A DNA stretch of 8,034 nucleotides from NCBI GenBank assembly GCA_011390235.1, contig JAABSS010000506.1:1-8034 (forward strand). The letters are read 5' to 3'. Below, in pieces: positions 1 to 6,586 of the stretch. Each line of letters begins with the position of its first letter. The stretch's first letter is position 1. Under the pieces are notes generated by a model that made no database searches, was not told the origin of the DNA, and worked only from the letters and a program-made list of their open reading frames with translations. Made by a program: the position numbers and the translations under genes. The DNA comes from Desulfotignum sp. GTDB lineage: Bacteria > Desulfobacterota > Desulfobacteria > Desulfobacterales > Desulfobacteraceae.

Positions 1-171
1 ATCATCTCCTATTACGAGCAGAATGAACCGTCCAGCCCGGTGCCTTTGCTTCTGAAACGGGCCAAGCGTCTTGTGGGCAAAACTTTTGTGGACATCATTC
101 GCGACATTTCTCCGGATGCAATGACCCAGGTGCAAATGGTACGCGGTGAAGAGGAACCAGCCGACAATTAA
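1..171 (+). CDS. tssA: TssA, type VI secretion assembly/cap protein (C-terminal end only)
   Basis: This is the last 56 codons of a gene that enters from the left edge in frame 1 and stops at TAA 169-171. The peptide begins IISYYEQNEPSSPVPLLLKR and continues with AKRLVGKTFVDIIRDISPDA. The run EPSSPVPLLL-RAKRLV-(F)-DIIRDISPD is the characteristic C-terminal signature of the long TssA (ImpA/VasJ) proteins. In studied TssA proteins this C-terminal region forms the ring that contacts the baseplate or the distal end of the growing sheath; TssA primes or caps tube and sheath polymerisation in the cytoplasm. The tail ends with an acidic stretch (GEEEPADN). Placement directly before tssB and tssC fits, since tssA opens the same gene run in HSI-I-type loci. 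The N-terminal ImpA domain is outside the window, so the TssA subtype cannot be judged. The identification rests on a short but distinctive stretch. Confidence 0.88.
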   Translation: MISYYEQNEPSSPVPLLLKRAKRLVGKTFVDIIRDISPDAMTQVQMVRGEEEPADN

Positions 172-207
172 ACAAAGAAGGGGATAAAAAGTTCGGCATT
201 GTTATTT

Positions 208-241
208 TTGACACCTTGTGATTAACGGTAACTGGTACAAT
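208..241 (+). promoter_or_regulatory. Candidate promoter upstream of tssB
   Basis: The 101-base gap between tssA and tssB is AT-rich, unlike the tight junctions downstream. It holds TGGTACAAT at 233-241, which reads as an extended -10 element (TGn followed by TACAAT, one mismatch to TATAAT). A perfect TTGACA lies at 208-213, but its spacing to the -10 is 22 bases, too long for a standard sigma-70 pair, so the extended -10 would have to carry most of the activity. Initiation would fall near base 248, leaving a leader of about 25 bases. I see no clear sigma-54 GG/GC pair and no good terminator hairpin for tssA, so read-through from tssA is equally possible. Confidence 0.3.
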
Positions 242-254
242 CAAAAAGATATAT

Positions 255-267
255 AGGAAGGGAGAAG
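255..267 (+). promoter_or_regulatory. Ribosome binding site of tssB
   Basis: A strong purine run (AGGAAGGGAGAAG) ends 5 bases before the ATG at 273. It supports that start and suggests strong translation, as expected for an abundant sheath protein. Confidence 0.75.
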
Positions 268-272
268 ACATC

Positions 273-806
273 ATGGCCAAGGGAAAAGCAAGCAGTCAAA
301 AATTTATTGCGCGCAACAGAGCGCCGCGGGTTCAGATAGAGTATGACCTGGAAACCTATGGAGCGGAACAGAAGATCAATCTGCCTTTTGTGATGGGGGT
401 AATGGCGGATTTGTCCGGCAAACCGGAAGAAGCGCTGCCAGCCGTAGCAGACCGGAAATACCTGGAAATCGATGTGGATAATTTTGATGAACGTATGAAA
501 TCTGCCAAACCAAGGGTTGCTTTTCAGGTTCCCAACACGTTATCCGGAGAAGGTAACCTCAACATCGATTTGACCTTTGAAAGTATGGATGACTTTTCAC
601 CGGCAGCAGTAGCCCAAAAAGTGGATTCCCTGAATAAACTGCTTACCACCCGGACACAATTGGCCAACCTGCTCACCTATATGGACGGTAAGGGAGGAGC
701 GGAAGAACTTGTTGCCCAGCTTCTGAACGATCCGGCACTGATGCAGGCCCTGTCCGCAACACCCAGGCCGGATGAAGATTCTGAAAATACGGAAGGGGAA
801 GGTTGA
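273..806 (+). CDS. tssB: TssB, small subunit of the T6SS contractile sheath (VipA/ImpB family)
   Basis: 177 residues, the usual length for TssB (about 160-175). TssB pairs with TssC to build the cytoplasmic contractile sheath around the Hcp tube; contraction drives the spike out of the cell. Two family signatures are visible: RNRAPRVQIEYD at residues 14-25 and LPFVMGVMADLSG at 37-49. A region rich in MDDFSPAAVAQKV follows at about 104-116, and a helical part (LLTTRTQLANLL) lies at about 123-134. The C-terminus is a short acidic tail (DEDSENTEGEG, 167-177), probably disordered. The ATG at 273 has an excellent ribosome binding site, and the N-terminus MAKGKASSQKF matches what family members usually show. 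It is followed almost immediately by tssC, as in essentially all T6SS loci, and the pair is probably translationally coupled. In studied systems with TagJ, an N-terminal helix of TssB is reported to bind TagJ, and tagJ is present here. Confidence 0.97.
   Translation: MAKGKASSQKFIARNRAPRVQIEYDLETYGAEQKINLPFVMGVMADLSGKPEEALPAVADRKYLEIDVDNFDERMKSAKPRVAFQVPNTLSGEGNLNIDLTFESMDDFSPAAVAQKVDSLNKLLTTRTQLANLLTYMDGKGGAEELVAQLLNDPALMQALSATPRPDEDSENTEGEG
791..802 (+). promoter_or_regulatory. Ribosome binding site that sets the tssC start
   Basis: The purine run GGAAGGGGAAGG inside the 3' end of tssB ends 6 bases before ATG 809. That is ideal spacing, and it favours ATG 809 over the in-frame TTG at 803, which would directly abut the site. 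Confidence 0.7.
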
Positions 807-808
807 TC

Positions 809-2308
809 ATGGCAGATGAAAGCAAAGAAGCCGCAACAAAAGCAGCAGAAGCCCAAACCATTGAAATGTCTGAATTCGAAGGGCTTCTCCAGAAAGAATT
901 TAAACCCAAAACCGATAGCGCCCGGGAAGCGGTGCAGTCGGCTGTGCAGGAACTGGCAGCCCAGGCATTGCAGCAGACAGCATTGATTTCCGACGATGCC
1001 GTCAGAACCATCGAAACAATCATTGCCGAAATAGACAGAAAACTCAGCGAGCAGATCAATCTGATCCTCCATCATTCGGATTTTCAGCAGTTGGAAGGTA
1101 CCTGGCGCGGATTGTCCCACCTGGTAAACAATACGGAAACCGATGAGATGCTCAAAATCAGGGTGATGAACCTGAGCAAAAAAGATTTGGGAAAAACCAT
1201 CAAAAAATTCAAGGGAACTGCCTGGGATCAGAGCCCTTTGTTCAAAAAAATGTACGAGGATGAATATGGCACACCGGGAGGAGAACCTTACGGTTGTCTG
1301 GTGGGTGACTATTATTTTGATCATACCCCCCAGAATGTGCAGATTCTGGAAGGCATGGCCAAAATTGCGGCAGCTGCCCACGCACCGTTTATTTCCGCAG
1401 CAGACCCGGGGTTGATGAACATGGACACCTGGCAGGAGCTGGGCAACCCGCGGGATTTGACGAAAATCATGCAAACCGCAGAATACGCCCCCTGGCGGTC
1501 TCTTCGTGAATCAGATGACGCCCGGTATATCGGTCTGACAATGCCCCGCTTTTTATCCCGTCTGCCCTATGGCGCCAAAACCGAGCCGGTGGATGAATTC
1601 GATTTTGAAGAGGACACCGAAGGGGCTGATCATTCAAAATACTGCTGGGCCAATTCCGCCTTTGCCATGGGAGTCAACATCAACCGGGCCTTCAAACTTT
1701 ACGGCTGGTGTTCCCGGATTCGGGGTGCAGAAAGCGGGGGCATGGTGGAGGGTTTGCCTACCCACACATTCCCCACCGATGATGGCGGTGTAGACATGAA
1801 ATGCCCGACTGAAATCGCCGTCACCGACCGAAGGGAAGCGGAACTGGCCAAAAATGGACTGATACCGCTTTCGCACTGGAAAAATACCGACTATGCCGTA
1901 TTCGTGGGCGCGCAATCCTTACAAAAACCCGCGGAATATGATGATCCCGATGCCACTGCCAATGCAAATCTGGGTGCCAGGCTGCCCTATCTGTTTGCCA
2001 CCTGCCGCTTTGCCCACTATCTCAAGTGTATCGTGCGGGACAAAGTGGGTTCTTTCATGGAACGGGCAGAAATGGAAAAGTGGCTGAACAACTGGATAAC
2101 CAAATATGTCACCTCGGATGCAACGGCTTCGGAAAAAGTGAAAGCCAGATATCCCTTATCCGCTGCCGAAGTGGTGGTGGAAAACATCGAGGGCAATCCG
2201 GGATACTATAGCGCCAAGTTTTTTTTGCGCCCCCATTATCAGCTGGAAGGCTTAACCGTATCTTTACGACTGGTTTCAAAACTGCCGTCAGCAAAGGGTG
2301 GGGCGTAA
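809..2308 (+). CDS. tssC: TssC, large subunit of the T6SS contractile sheath (VipB/EvpB/ImpC family)
   Basis: 499 residues from ATG 809, typical of TssC (about 490-500). TssC is the main body of the contractile sheath and assembles with TssB in the cytoplasm. Visible family landmarks include DFQQLEGTWRGLSHLV at 91-106, YGCLVGDYYFDHTP at 161-174, AAHAPFISAADPGLM at 189-203, PRFLSRLPYGA at 246-256, the stretch around WANSAFAMGVNINRAF at 280-295, GLPTHTFPTDDGG at 315-327, and a C-terminal part with RLPYLFATCRFAHYLK (391-406) and YYSAKFFLRPHYQLEGL (466-482). An amphipathic N-terminal segment, EMSEFEGLLQKEF (19-31), sits where the ClpV-binding helix lies in Vibrio cholerae VipB. An in-frame TTG at 803 would add Met-Ile, but ATG 809 has the better-placed ribosome binding site. 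Only 2 bases separate it from the tssB stop, so coupled translation, giving matched amounts of the two sheath proteins, is likely. No hcp gene follows, which is unusual for this gene order. Confidence 0.98.
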   Translation: MADESKEAATKAAEAQTIEMSEFEGLLQKEFKPKTDSAREAVQSAVQELAAQALQQTALISDDAVRTIETIIAEIDRKLSEQINLILHHSDFQQLEGTWRGLSHLVNNTETDEMLKIRVMNLSKKDLGKTIKKFKGTAWDQSPLFKKMYEDEYGTPGGEPYGCLVGDYYFDHTPQNVQILEGMAKIAAAAHAPFISAADPGLMNMDTWQELGNPRDLTKIMQTAEYAPWRSLRESDDARYIGLTMPRFLSRLPYGAKTEPVDEFDFEEDTEGADHSKYCWANSAFAMGVNINRAFKLYGWCSRIRGAESGGMVEGLPTHTFPTDDGGVDMKCPTEIAVTDRREAELAKNGLIPLSHWKNTDYAVFVGAQSLQKPAEYDDPDATANANLGARLPYLFATCRFAHYLKCIVRDKVGSFMERAEMEKWLNNWITKYVTSDATASEKVKARYPLSAAEVVVENIEGNPGYYSAKFFLRPHYQLEGLTVSLRLVSKLPSAKGGA

Positions 2309-2376
2309 TTTTCCAAAATACGAGTCCGGGAAAACCGGTAGTACATGGAATGTTGTATAAGGAAAAGTGAGGAGCT
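2309..2376 (+). other. tssC-tagJ intergenic gap without hcp
   Basis: This is the only gap inside the tssB-tssG run. It is 68 bases long and holds no gene. A tiny hairpin (CCGG-GAAAA-CCGG, 2326-2338) is present but is too short to call a terminator, and no T-run follows it. The 3' end carries the ribosome binding site of tagJ. In P. aeruginosa HSI-I the tube gene hcp1 occupies this position. Confidence 0.6.
2369..2374 (+). promoter_or_regulatory. Ribosome binding site of tagJ, unusually close to the start
   Basis: GAGGAG stands only 2 bases before ATG 2377. An in-frame TGA at 2368-2370 rules out any earlier start. A second purine run, AAGGAAAA, lies at 2360-2367. The tight spacing may lower translation of tagJ relative to the sheath genes. 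Confidence 0.5.
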
Positions 2377-3201
2377 ATGGAGGCAGAGGCCTATCTTCAA
2401 TCCGGAGATCTTGAAAAAACCCTGGCGGAACTCAAAGAAAGAATTCGCAAGAATCCTGAAAAAGTTGCGCTGCGGACCTTTCTATTTCAACTGCTCAGTG
2501 TTATGGGCCAGTGGGAACGGGCCATTACCCAGCTCAATATTGCAGCTGAAATGGATGCCGATGTTCTGCTCATGGCACAAGTCTATCGTCATGCCTTGAA
2601 TTGTGAAGTGCTGCGCAACAGTGTATTTCAGGGCACCCGCACCCCGTTATCTTTTGGTGAACCCCTGGCCTGGATGGTATGGCTCATGCAAATCCCGGGC
2701 CTGTTAGCCGCTGGTCAATCCAAAGCAGCAATTGATCTGCGTGATCAGGCATTTGATGCGGCTCCCGCCATATCCGGCCGTATTGATGGGCAACCTTTTA
2801 CCTGGATTTCCGATGGTGATGAAAGGCTGGGCCCCATCCTGGAAGCCATTATCAACGGCAAGTATTATTGGATTCCCTTTGAACGGATTCGAAAAATACA
2901 GATTGACAAACCCGCCAATCTGCGTGATGTGATATGGACGGGTGCAACCTTCACCTGGGCTAACGAAGGTCAGGCAGTGGGGTTGATTCCAAGCCGGTAT
3001 CCGGGTTCGGAAAATGAGGAAGACAGTGCATTACGATTAAGTCGAAAAACAGAATGGCGGGATACGGGGAACAATTTGTTCATCGGTTTGGGGCAGCGCA
3101 TGCTGGCCACGGATCAAGGGGAATATCCATTGCTGGATATTCGGGAGATCACCTTCAACCATTTGGACGAGACACCAGAAGAGGGTCTGCAGCATGGCTG
3201 A
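2377..3201 (+). CDS. tagJ: TagJ (ImpE/HsiE1), accessory T6SS protein that binds the sheath
   Basis: 274 residues, matching the usual length of the ImpE/TagJ family. It is not one of the thirteen core Tss proteins. In P. aeruginosa the homologue HsiE1 forms a subcomplex with TssB and is thought to act on sheath dynamics together with ClpV. The N-terminal half is helical and resembles a TPR repeat: AEAYLQSGDLEKTLAELKER (3-22), then LRTFLFQLLSVMGQWERAI (32-50) and LNIAAEMDADVLLMAQVYR (53-71). A family landmark LSFGEP follows at 91-96. The second half holds WIPFERI (165-171) and an aromatic, strand-rich part (TWANEGQAVGLIPSRYPG, 193-210). No signal peptide or membrane segment is visible, so the protein should be cytoplasmic. 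The start is forced, because an in-frame stop lies at 2368-2370. Its end overlaps the tssE start by 8 bases. Confidence 0.94.
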   Translation: MEAEAYLQSGDLEKTLAELKERIRKNPEKVALRTFLFQLLSVMGQWERAITQLNIAAEMDADVLLMAQVYRHALNCEVLRNSVFQGTRTPLSFGEPLAWMVWLMQIPGLLAAGQSKAAIDLRDQAFDAAPAISGRIDGQPFTWISDGDERLGPILEAIINGKYYWIPFERIRKIQIDKPANLRDVIWTGATFTWANEGQAVGLIPSRYPGSENEEDSALRLSRKTEWRDTGNNLFIGLGQRMLATDQGEYPLLDIREITFNHLDETPEEGLQHG

Positions 3202-3703
3202 ATTGACGCCATCGGAAAAATTACAGCCCTGCCTGCTGGACAGGTTGACTGATGATGATCCGAAAAAAAGAATGGAAAGCCGGAACCTGCGCGTAATGAG
3301 TCTGCAAAGATACCGGGAGGCGGTAATGCGTGATCTGTCGTGGCTGCTGAACACCCATGCAAATAGTGAACAAAGCGGTTTTGATACATTTGAAGAAATC
3401 CCGTCATCGGTGTTGAATTTCGGTGTACAGAACGTAGCAGGCATGACGGCTGCCAGCCTGAGTGTTGATGACATGCGGTTTCAATTAACCGAAGCGGTCC
3501 AGCGATTTGAACCGCGCATTCTCCCAGACACCATTTCTATTGTTATTGCAGCAAATCCGGATGAGATGAGCCACAGCCGTTCCCTTGGTTTTGAAATCCG
3601 CGGGGTTCTGTGGAGCCAGCCCATCCCTGAATCCCTGTTCATTAAAACCGAATTGGACCTTGAAACAGGCAAGTCCCGACTTAACTGGGGGGTCAGTGGA
3701 TAG
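3194..3703 (+). CDS. tssE: TssE, gp25-like T6SS baseplate component
   Basis: 169 residues, within the range for TssE (about 135-180). TssE is homologous to phage T4 gp25 and joins TssF and TssG in the baseplate wedge from which the sheath polymerises. The N-terminus carries the typical LLDRLTDDDP (14-23). The gp25-like fold spans about 35-155, with REAVMRDLSWLLN at 41-53, IPSSVLNFGV at 69-78 and the conserved RFEPRI at 104-109, whose Glu-Pro-Arg core is the family hallmark. The C-terminal strands run from ISIVIAA (114-120) to about 158. The ATG at 3194 lies inside the end of tagJ, an 8-base overlap, and is preceded by GAGGG at 3181-3185 at good spacing, so coupled translation is likely. The end overlaps the GTG start of tssF by 8 bases. 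Confidence 0.95.
   Translation: MAELTPSEKLQPCLLDRLTDDDPKKRMESRNLRVMSLQRYREAVMRDLSWLLNTHANSEQSGFDTFEEIPSSVLNFGVQNVAGMTAASLSVDDMRFQLTEAVQRFEPRILPDTISIVIAANPDEMSHSRSLGFEIRGVLWSQPIPESLFIKTELDLETGKSRLNWGVSG
3687..3692 (+). promoter_or_regulatory. Ribosome binding site that sets the GTG start of tssF
   Basis: GGGGGG can pair with the anti-Shine-Dalgarno CCUCC through one G-U wobble. It lies 3 bases before GTG 3696, inside the tssE coding region. Confidence 0.45.
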
Positions 3704-5570
3704 ACGGCTGTTGAGATATTATAACGAGGAACTCCGGCACCTGCGGTCGACGGCGGGTGATTTTGCCCGGGAGTTTCCCAAAGTTGCCGGCAGGCTGTCT
3801 TTGGATGAATTCGCCTGCGGTGACCCCTATGTTGAACGGCTGCTGGAAGGATTTGCATTTCTTGCCGCACGTGTTCAGCTGAAATTGGATGCCGAGTTTC
3901 CCCAGTTTACCCAGGCGGTTCTGGAAACGGTCTATCCCCACTACCTGTCACCGACTCCCTCCATGGCAGTTGTCCAATTCGCTTTTGATATGGCAAAAAG
4001 CAGCCTTGAAAACGGATTTGAAATTCCGCGTGGAACGGTACTGCGGTCGGTGATCGGCGCTGATGAACTGACTGCCTGCGAGTATCGGACCGGACATTCT
4101 GTCATGCTTTGGCCGATCAGGATAATCCAGGCAGATTATTTTGCGCGGGATGTAAGGAGTCTGAAGGCACCTCCTTCTGCGGCTGCTGCCAAGGCAGGGA
4201 TTCGTATTCGTCTTGAAACCCTTTCTGATATGGCCTTTTCCAAATTTGATCTGGATGCATTACCCTTTTTTATTCGGGGTGCTGAAGGACTGCCGATGAA
4301 AATTTACGAACAAATCTTTGCCCACGGAAAAAATATACTGGTCCAGCCCACTGAAAGCCCCTTTGCCTGGCAGCATGTTCTGTCGCCTGGGCACATCGAG
4401 CCGATGGGATTTATGGACGGGGAAGCGCTTTTACCGGTTGTCGCACGATCTTTTCGGGGATACAGACTGCTCAATGAGTATTTTGCCTTTCCCCAGCGGT
4501 TTTTGTTCTTTCGAATCAATGGACTGCGCCGCTGTATCGAACAATGCCAAAGCAACCAGATCGATCTTGTTATTCTGCTTGATCAGGAAGAACCGGCGCT
4601 TGAAGGTCGTGTCGATGCCGGCAATTTTGCTTTGCATTGCACCCCGGTGATCAACCTGTTTCCAAAACGGGCAGATGTGATTCATTTGTCCGATAAATTC
4701 AGTGAATTTCACGTGGTTCCCAACCGGACCCGTCCCATGGATTATGAGGTCTACCAGGTGACCGGCGTGACTGGTTACGGCGTGCGTGCCGATGAAAAAC
4801 AGGCGTTCACTCCCTTTTATTCGGCTTCAGATGTGGTGGAAAACAATGGCAGAGGCGCATACTTCACGGTGAACCGCTCCCCCCGAATGATGTCGGGCAG
4901 GGAAAAACAATGGGGCCGCCGATCCAGCTACGGCGGCAGTGAAGTATTTTTGTCCATTGTCGACTCGGCGGCGGCACCGTACCGATCCGATCTGCGGCAG
5001 CTGGCAGTTGAAACCCTCTGTACCAACCGCGATCTTCCCATCCAGATGGGTGTCGGCCGGGGAAAAACAGACTTCCACCTGGACATCGCTTCACCGGTGG
5101 AGTCTGTGCAGTGCTTAACAGGCCCGACAGCCCCCCTTCCCTCCAGAGCTGAAGGAGATATCAGCTGGCGGATCATCAATCATCTGAGTCTTAATTATCT
5201 TTCTTTGGTGGAGAGTCAGGATCAAAAAGGCTCGGCAGCTATTCGAGATTTGCTCAGGTTATATTGTCCAGCCAACAACATCCAGTTTAAAAAACAGGTA
5301 GAAGGGTTGCTGGCAGTTAACAGCCGCCCCATAATGCGGCGGATCAGTGAACAGGGGCACATTGGTTTTGTCCGGGGGCTCGAGGTCACGCTGGAATTTG
5401 ATGAGCTTGCTTTCGAGGGGACCGGGGTGTTTCTTTTAGGGGCTGTAATGAATATTTTTCTTTCCAAGTATGTTTCAATCAACTCGTTTACGGAAACGGT
5501 CATCAAGACCCGGGACCGTGGAGAAATTATGCGATGGCCGGCAAATCCGGGGACCAGACATACGCTTTGA
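3696..5570 (+). CDS. tssF: TssF, T6SS baseplate component (ImpG/VasA family)
   Basis: 624 residues from GTG 3696, the normal size for TssF (about 580-630). TssF is a structural part of the baseplate wedge, typically two TssF per TssG, and corresponds to phage T4 gp6-like proteins. The N-terminus MDRRLLRYYNEELRHLR (1-17), followed by DFAREFPKVAGRL (22-34) and DPYVERLLEGFAFLAARVQL (42-61), is the diagnostic TssF opening. PQFTQAVLETVYPHYLSPTP follows directly. The protein ends in RGEIMRWPANPGTR, the conserved TssF tail. The open frame extends upstream to a TTG at 3585, but that stretch lies in the tssE gene and its peptide does not look like TssF. GTG 3696 gives exactly the expected N-terminus. 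The start overlaps the tssE stop by 8 bases, and the 3' end overlaps tssG by 37 bases. It is expected to be cytoplasmic, with no signal peptide. Confidence 0.96.
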   Translation: MDRRLLRYYNEELRHLRSTAGDFAREFPKVAGRLSLDEFACGDPYVERLLEGFAFLAARVQLKLDAEFPQFTQAVLETVYPHYLSPTPSMAVVQFAFDMAKSSLENGFEIPRGTVLRSVIGADELTACEYRTGHSVMLWPIRIIQADYFARDVRSLKAPPSAAAAKAGIRIRLETLSDMAFSKFDLDALPFFIRGAEGLPMKIYEQIFAHGKNILVQPTESPFAWQHVLSPGHIEPMGFMDGEALLPVVARSFRGYRLLNEYFAFPQRFLFFRINGLRRCIEQCQSNQIDLVILLDQEEPALEGRVDAGNFALHCTPVINLFPKRADVIHLSDKFSEFHVVPNRTRPMDYEVYQVTGVTGYGVRADEKQAFTPFYSASDVVENNGRGAYFTVNRSPRMMSGREKQWGRRSSYGGSEVFLSIVDSAAAPYRSDLRQLAVETLCTNRDLPIQMGVGRGKTDFHLDIASPVESVQCLTGPTAPLPSRAEGDISWRIINHLSLNYLSLVESQDQKGSAAIRDLLRLYCPANNIQFKKQVEGLLAVNSRPIMRRISEQGHIGFVRGLEVTLEFDELAFEGTGVFLLGAVMNIFLSKYVSINSFTETVIKTRDRGEIMRWPANPGTRHTL

Positions 5571-6553
5571 AACTGCAGTTTCTGGCAGATCCTGTGGGGC
5601 TCAGCTTCTTTCAGGCAGCCCGGCGACTGGAATGCCATTTTTCAGACAAACCCCGTCTTGGATATGCAATTCGTTCGGCGGACGAACCGATTCAATTTTG
5701 TCAGGAACCTTCTTTGCGCTTTTCTTCAACTACGCTTCAGCGCTATGAAAGGCCCACAGAAATCAGCAAGCCGCGTCTTATGGTCAATTTTCTGGGCCTG
5801 CTCGGCCCCCAGGGTCCCATGCCGCTTCACATTACCGATTATGTTCATGACCGGGAACTGAATCATGGTGACCATACATTGGCCCGGTTTTTGGACATTT
5901 TCAACCACCGTATGATCACCTTGTTCTACCGGGCATGGGCCTGTAACCGGCAAACCGTAAGCTATGACCGTTCCCATAGCGATCGCTTCTCTGCATACAT
6001 CGGCAGCCTCATTGGTATCGGCCTGGAATCCCTGTGCCAGAGGGATAACGTACCGGATGCAGCAAAACTGCATTTTTCCGGGCACCTTTCCTGCCAGACC
6101 CGCCATGCTGAGGGATTATGTGCACTTTTAGAGGATTATTTCGATGTCAAAACATCCATTGAAGAGTTTATCGGCCAGTGGATCCGGATACCTGAAACGT
6201 ACCGATGCCGGTTGGGCGGGTCAGCCGATACAGCATCGGTGGGTGTCAATACGGTCGTGGGCACGCATTTATGGGATTGCCGGCAAAAATTCCGAATAAT
6301 ACTGGGACCCATGACCCTGAAAAAATATGAACTGATGCTGCCCGGAAAAAAGAGATATGCAACCTTGAAAGACTGGGTGCGAAATTATGTGGGAGACGCT
6401 TTGAACTGGGAACTCCAGCTTATTCTGAAGGCAGCCGATGTGCCGGTAGTGCGCCTTGGTGAATCAGGGCAACTGGGATGGACCACCTGGCTTCAGAGTT
6501 ATCCCTTTGAAGATGATGTAAGAAATCTTACAATAGAGTCAGATGCAGCCTAG
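5534..6553 (+). CDS. tssG: TssG, T6SS baseplate component (ImpH/VasB family)
   Basis: 339 residues, typical of TssG (about 330-350). TssG binds TssF and TssE to form the baseplate wedge and helps link it to TssK. Visible signatures are DPVGLSFFQAARRLE at 19-33, LMVNFLGLLGPQGPMPLHIT at 82-101, FLDIFNHRMITLFYRAW at 119-135, and near the C-terminus LGQL-like GESGQLGWTTWL, close to the LG.....W.. pattern common in TssG tails. A segment with GTHLWDCRQKFRIILGPM lies at about 243-260, where family members have a similar VG..VWD.Q.KFR.RLGP pattern. ATG 5534 sits within tssF and has GTGGAGA at 5518-5524 upstream. The stop TAG is at 5551+1000, that is 6551-6553. The long overlap with tssF suggests coupled translation of the two wedge partners. 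It is the last gene of the tightly overlapping block; a 102-base gap follows. Confidence 0.95.
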   Translation: MAGKSGDQTYALKLQFLADPVGLSFFQAARRLECHFSDKPRLGYAIRSADEPIQFCQEPSLRFSSTTLQRYERPTEISKPRLMVNFLGLLGPQGPMPLHITDYVHDRELNHGDHTLARFLDIFNHRMITLFYRAWACNRQTVSYDRSHSDRFSAYIGSLIGIGLESLCQRDNVPDAAKLHFSGHLSCQTRHAEGLCALLEDYFDVKTSIEEFIGQWIRIPETYRCRLGGSADTASVGVNTVVGTHLWDCRQKFRIILGPMTLKKYELMLPGKKRYATLKDWVRNYVGDALNWELQLILKAADVPVVRLGESGQLGWTTWLQSYPFEDDVRNLTIESDAA

Positions 6554-6565
6554 TGCTGAAAAAAG

Positions 6566-6575
6566 TAAAATTTTA
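6566..6575. repeat. 10-base AT palindrome after tssG
   Basis: TAAAATTTTA is a perfect palindrome just past the tssG stop. It could be a regulator or histone-like protein site, but in AT-rich sequence a palindrome this short can arise by chance. Confidence 0.25.
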
Positions 6576-6586
6576 ATCCTGGAAAC

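Noticed and set aside
677..1474. 265-codon open frame on the - strand across tssB/tssC
   Set aside because: It lies antisense to well-conserved sheath genes. Its peptide is rich in Cys, Phe and His in a way typical of reverse-strand shadows, and I see no recognisable domain.
2326..2338. Small hairpin CCGG-GAAAA-CCGG after tssC as a terminator
   Set aside because: Only 4 pairs with no T-run after it, and it sits inside an apparent operon.
2345..2599. 84-codon + strand frame beginning just before tagJ
   Set aside because: It overlaps tagJ in another frame, and the composition (many Cys, Trp and Arg) looks like an out-of-frame reading. TagJ is the recognisable product.
3037..3474. 145-codon - strand frame over the tagJ/tssE junction
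   Set aside because: Shadow of two clearly recognised + strand genes; no family signature or convincing ribosome binding site seen.
5222..5638. 138-codon - strand frame over the tssF/tssG junction
   Set aside because: Antisense to the conserved C-terminus of TssF and the start of TssG; no independent support.
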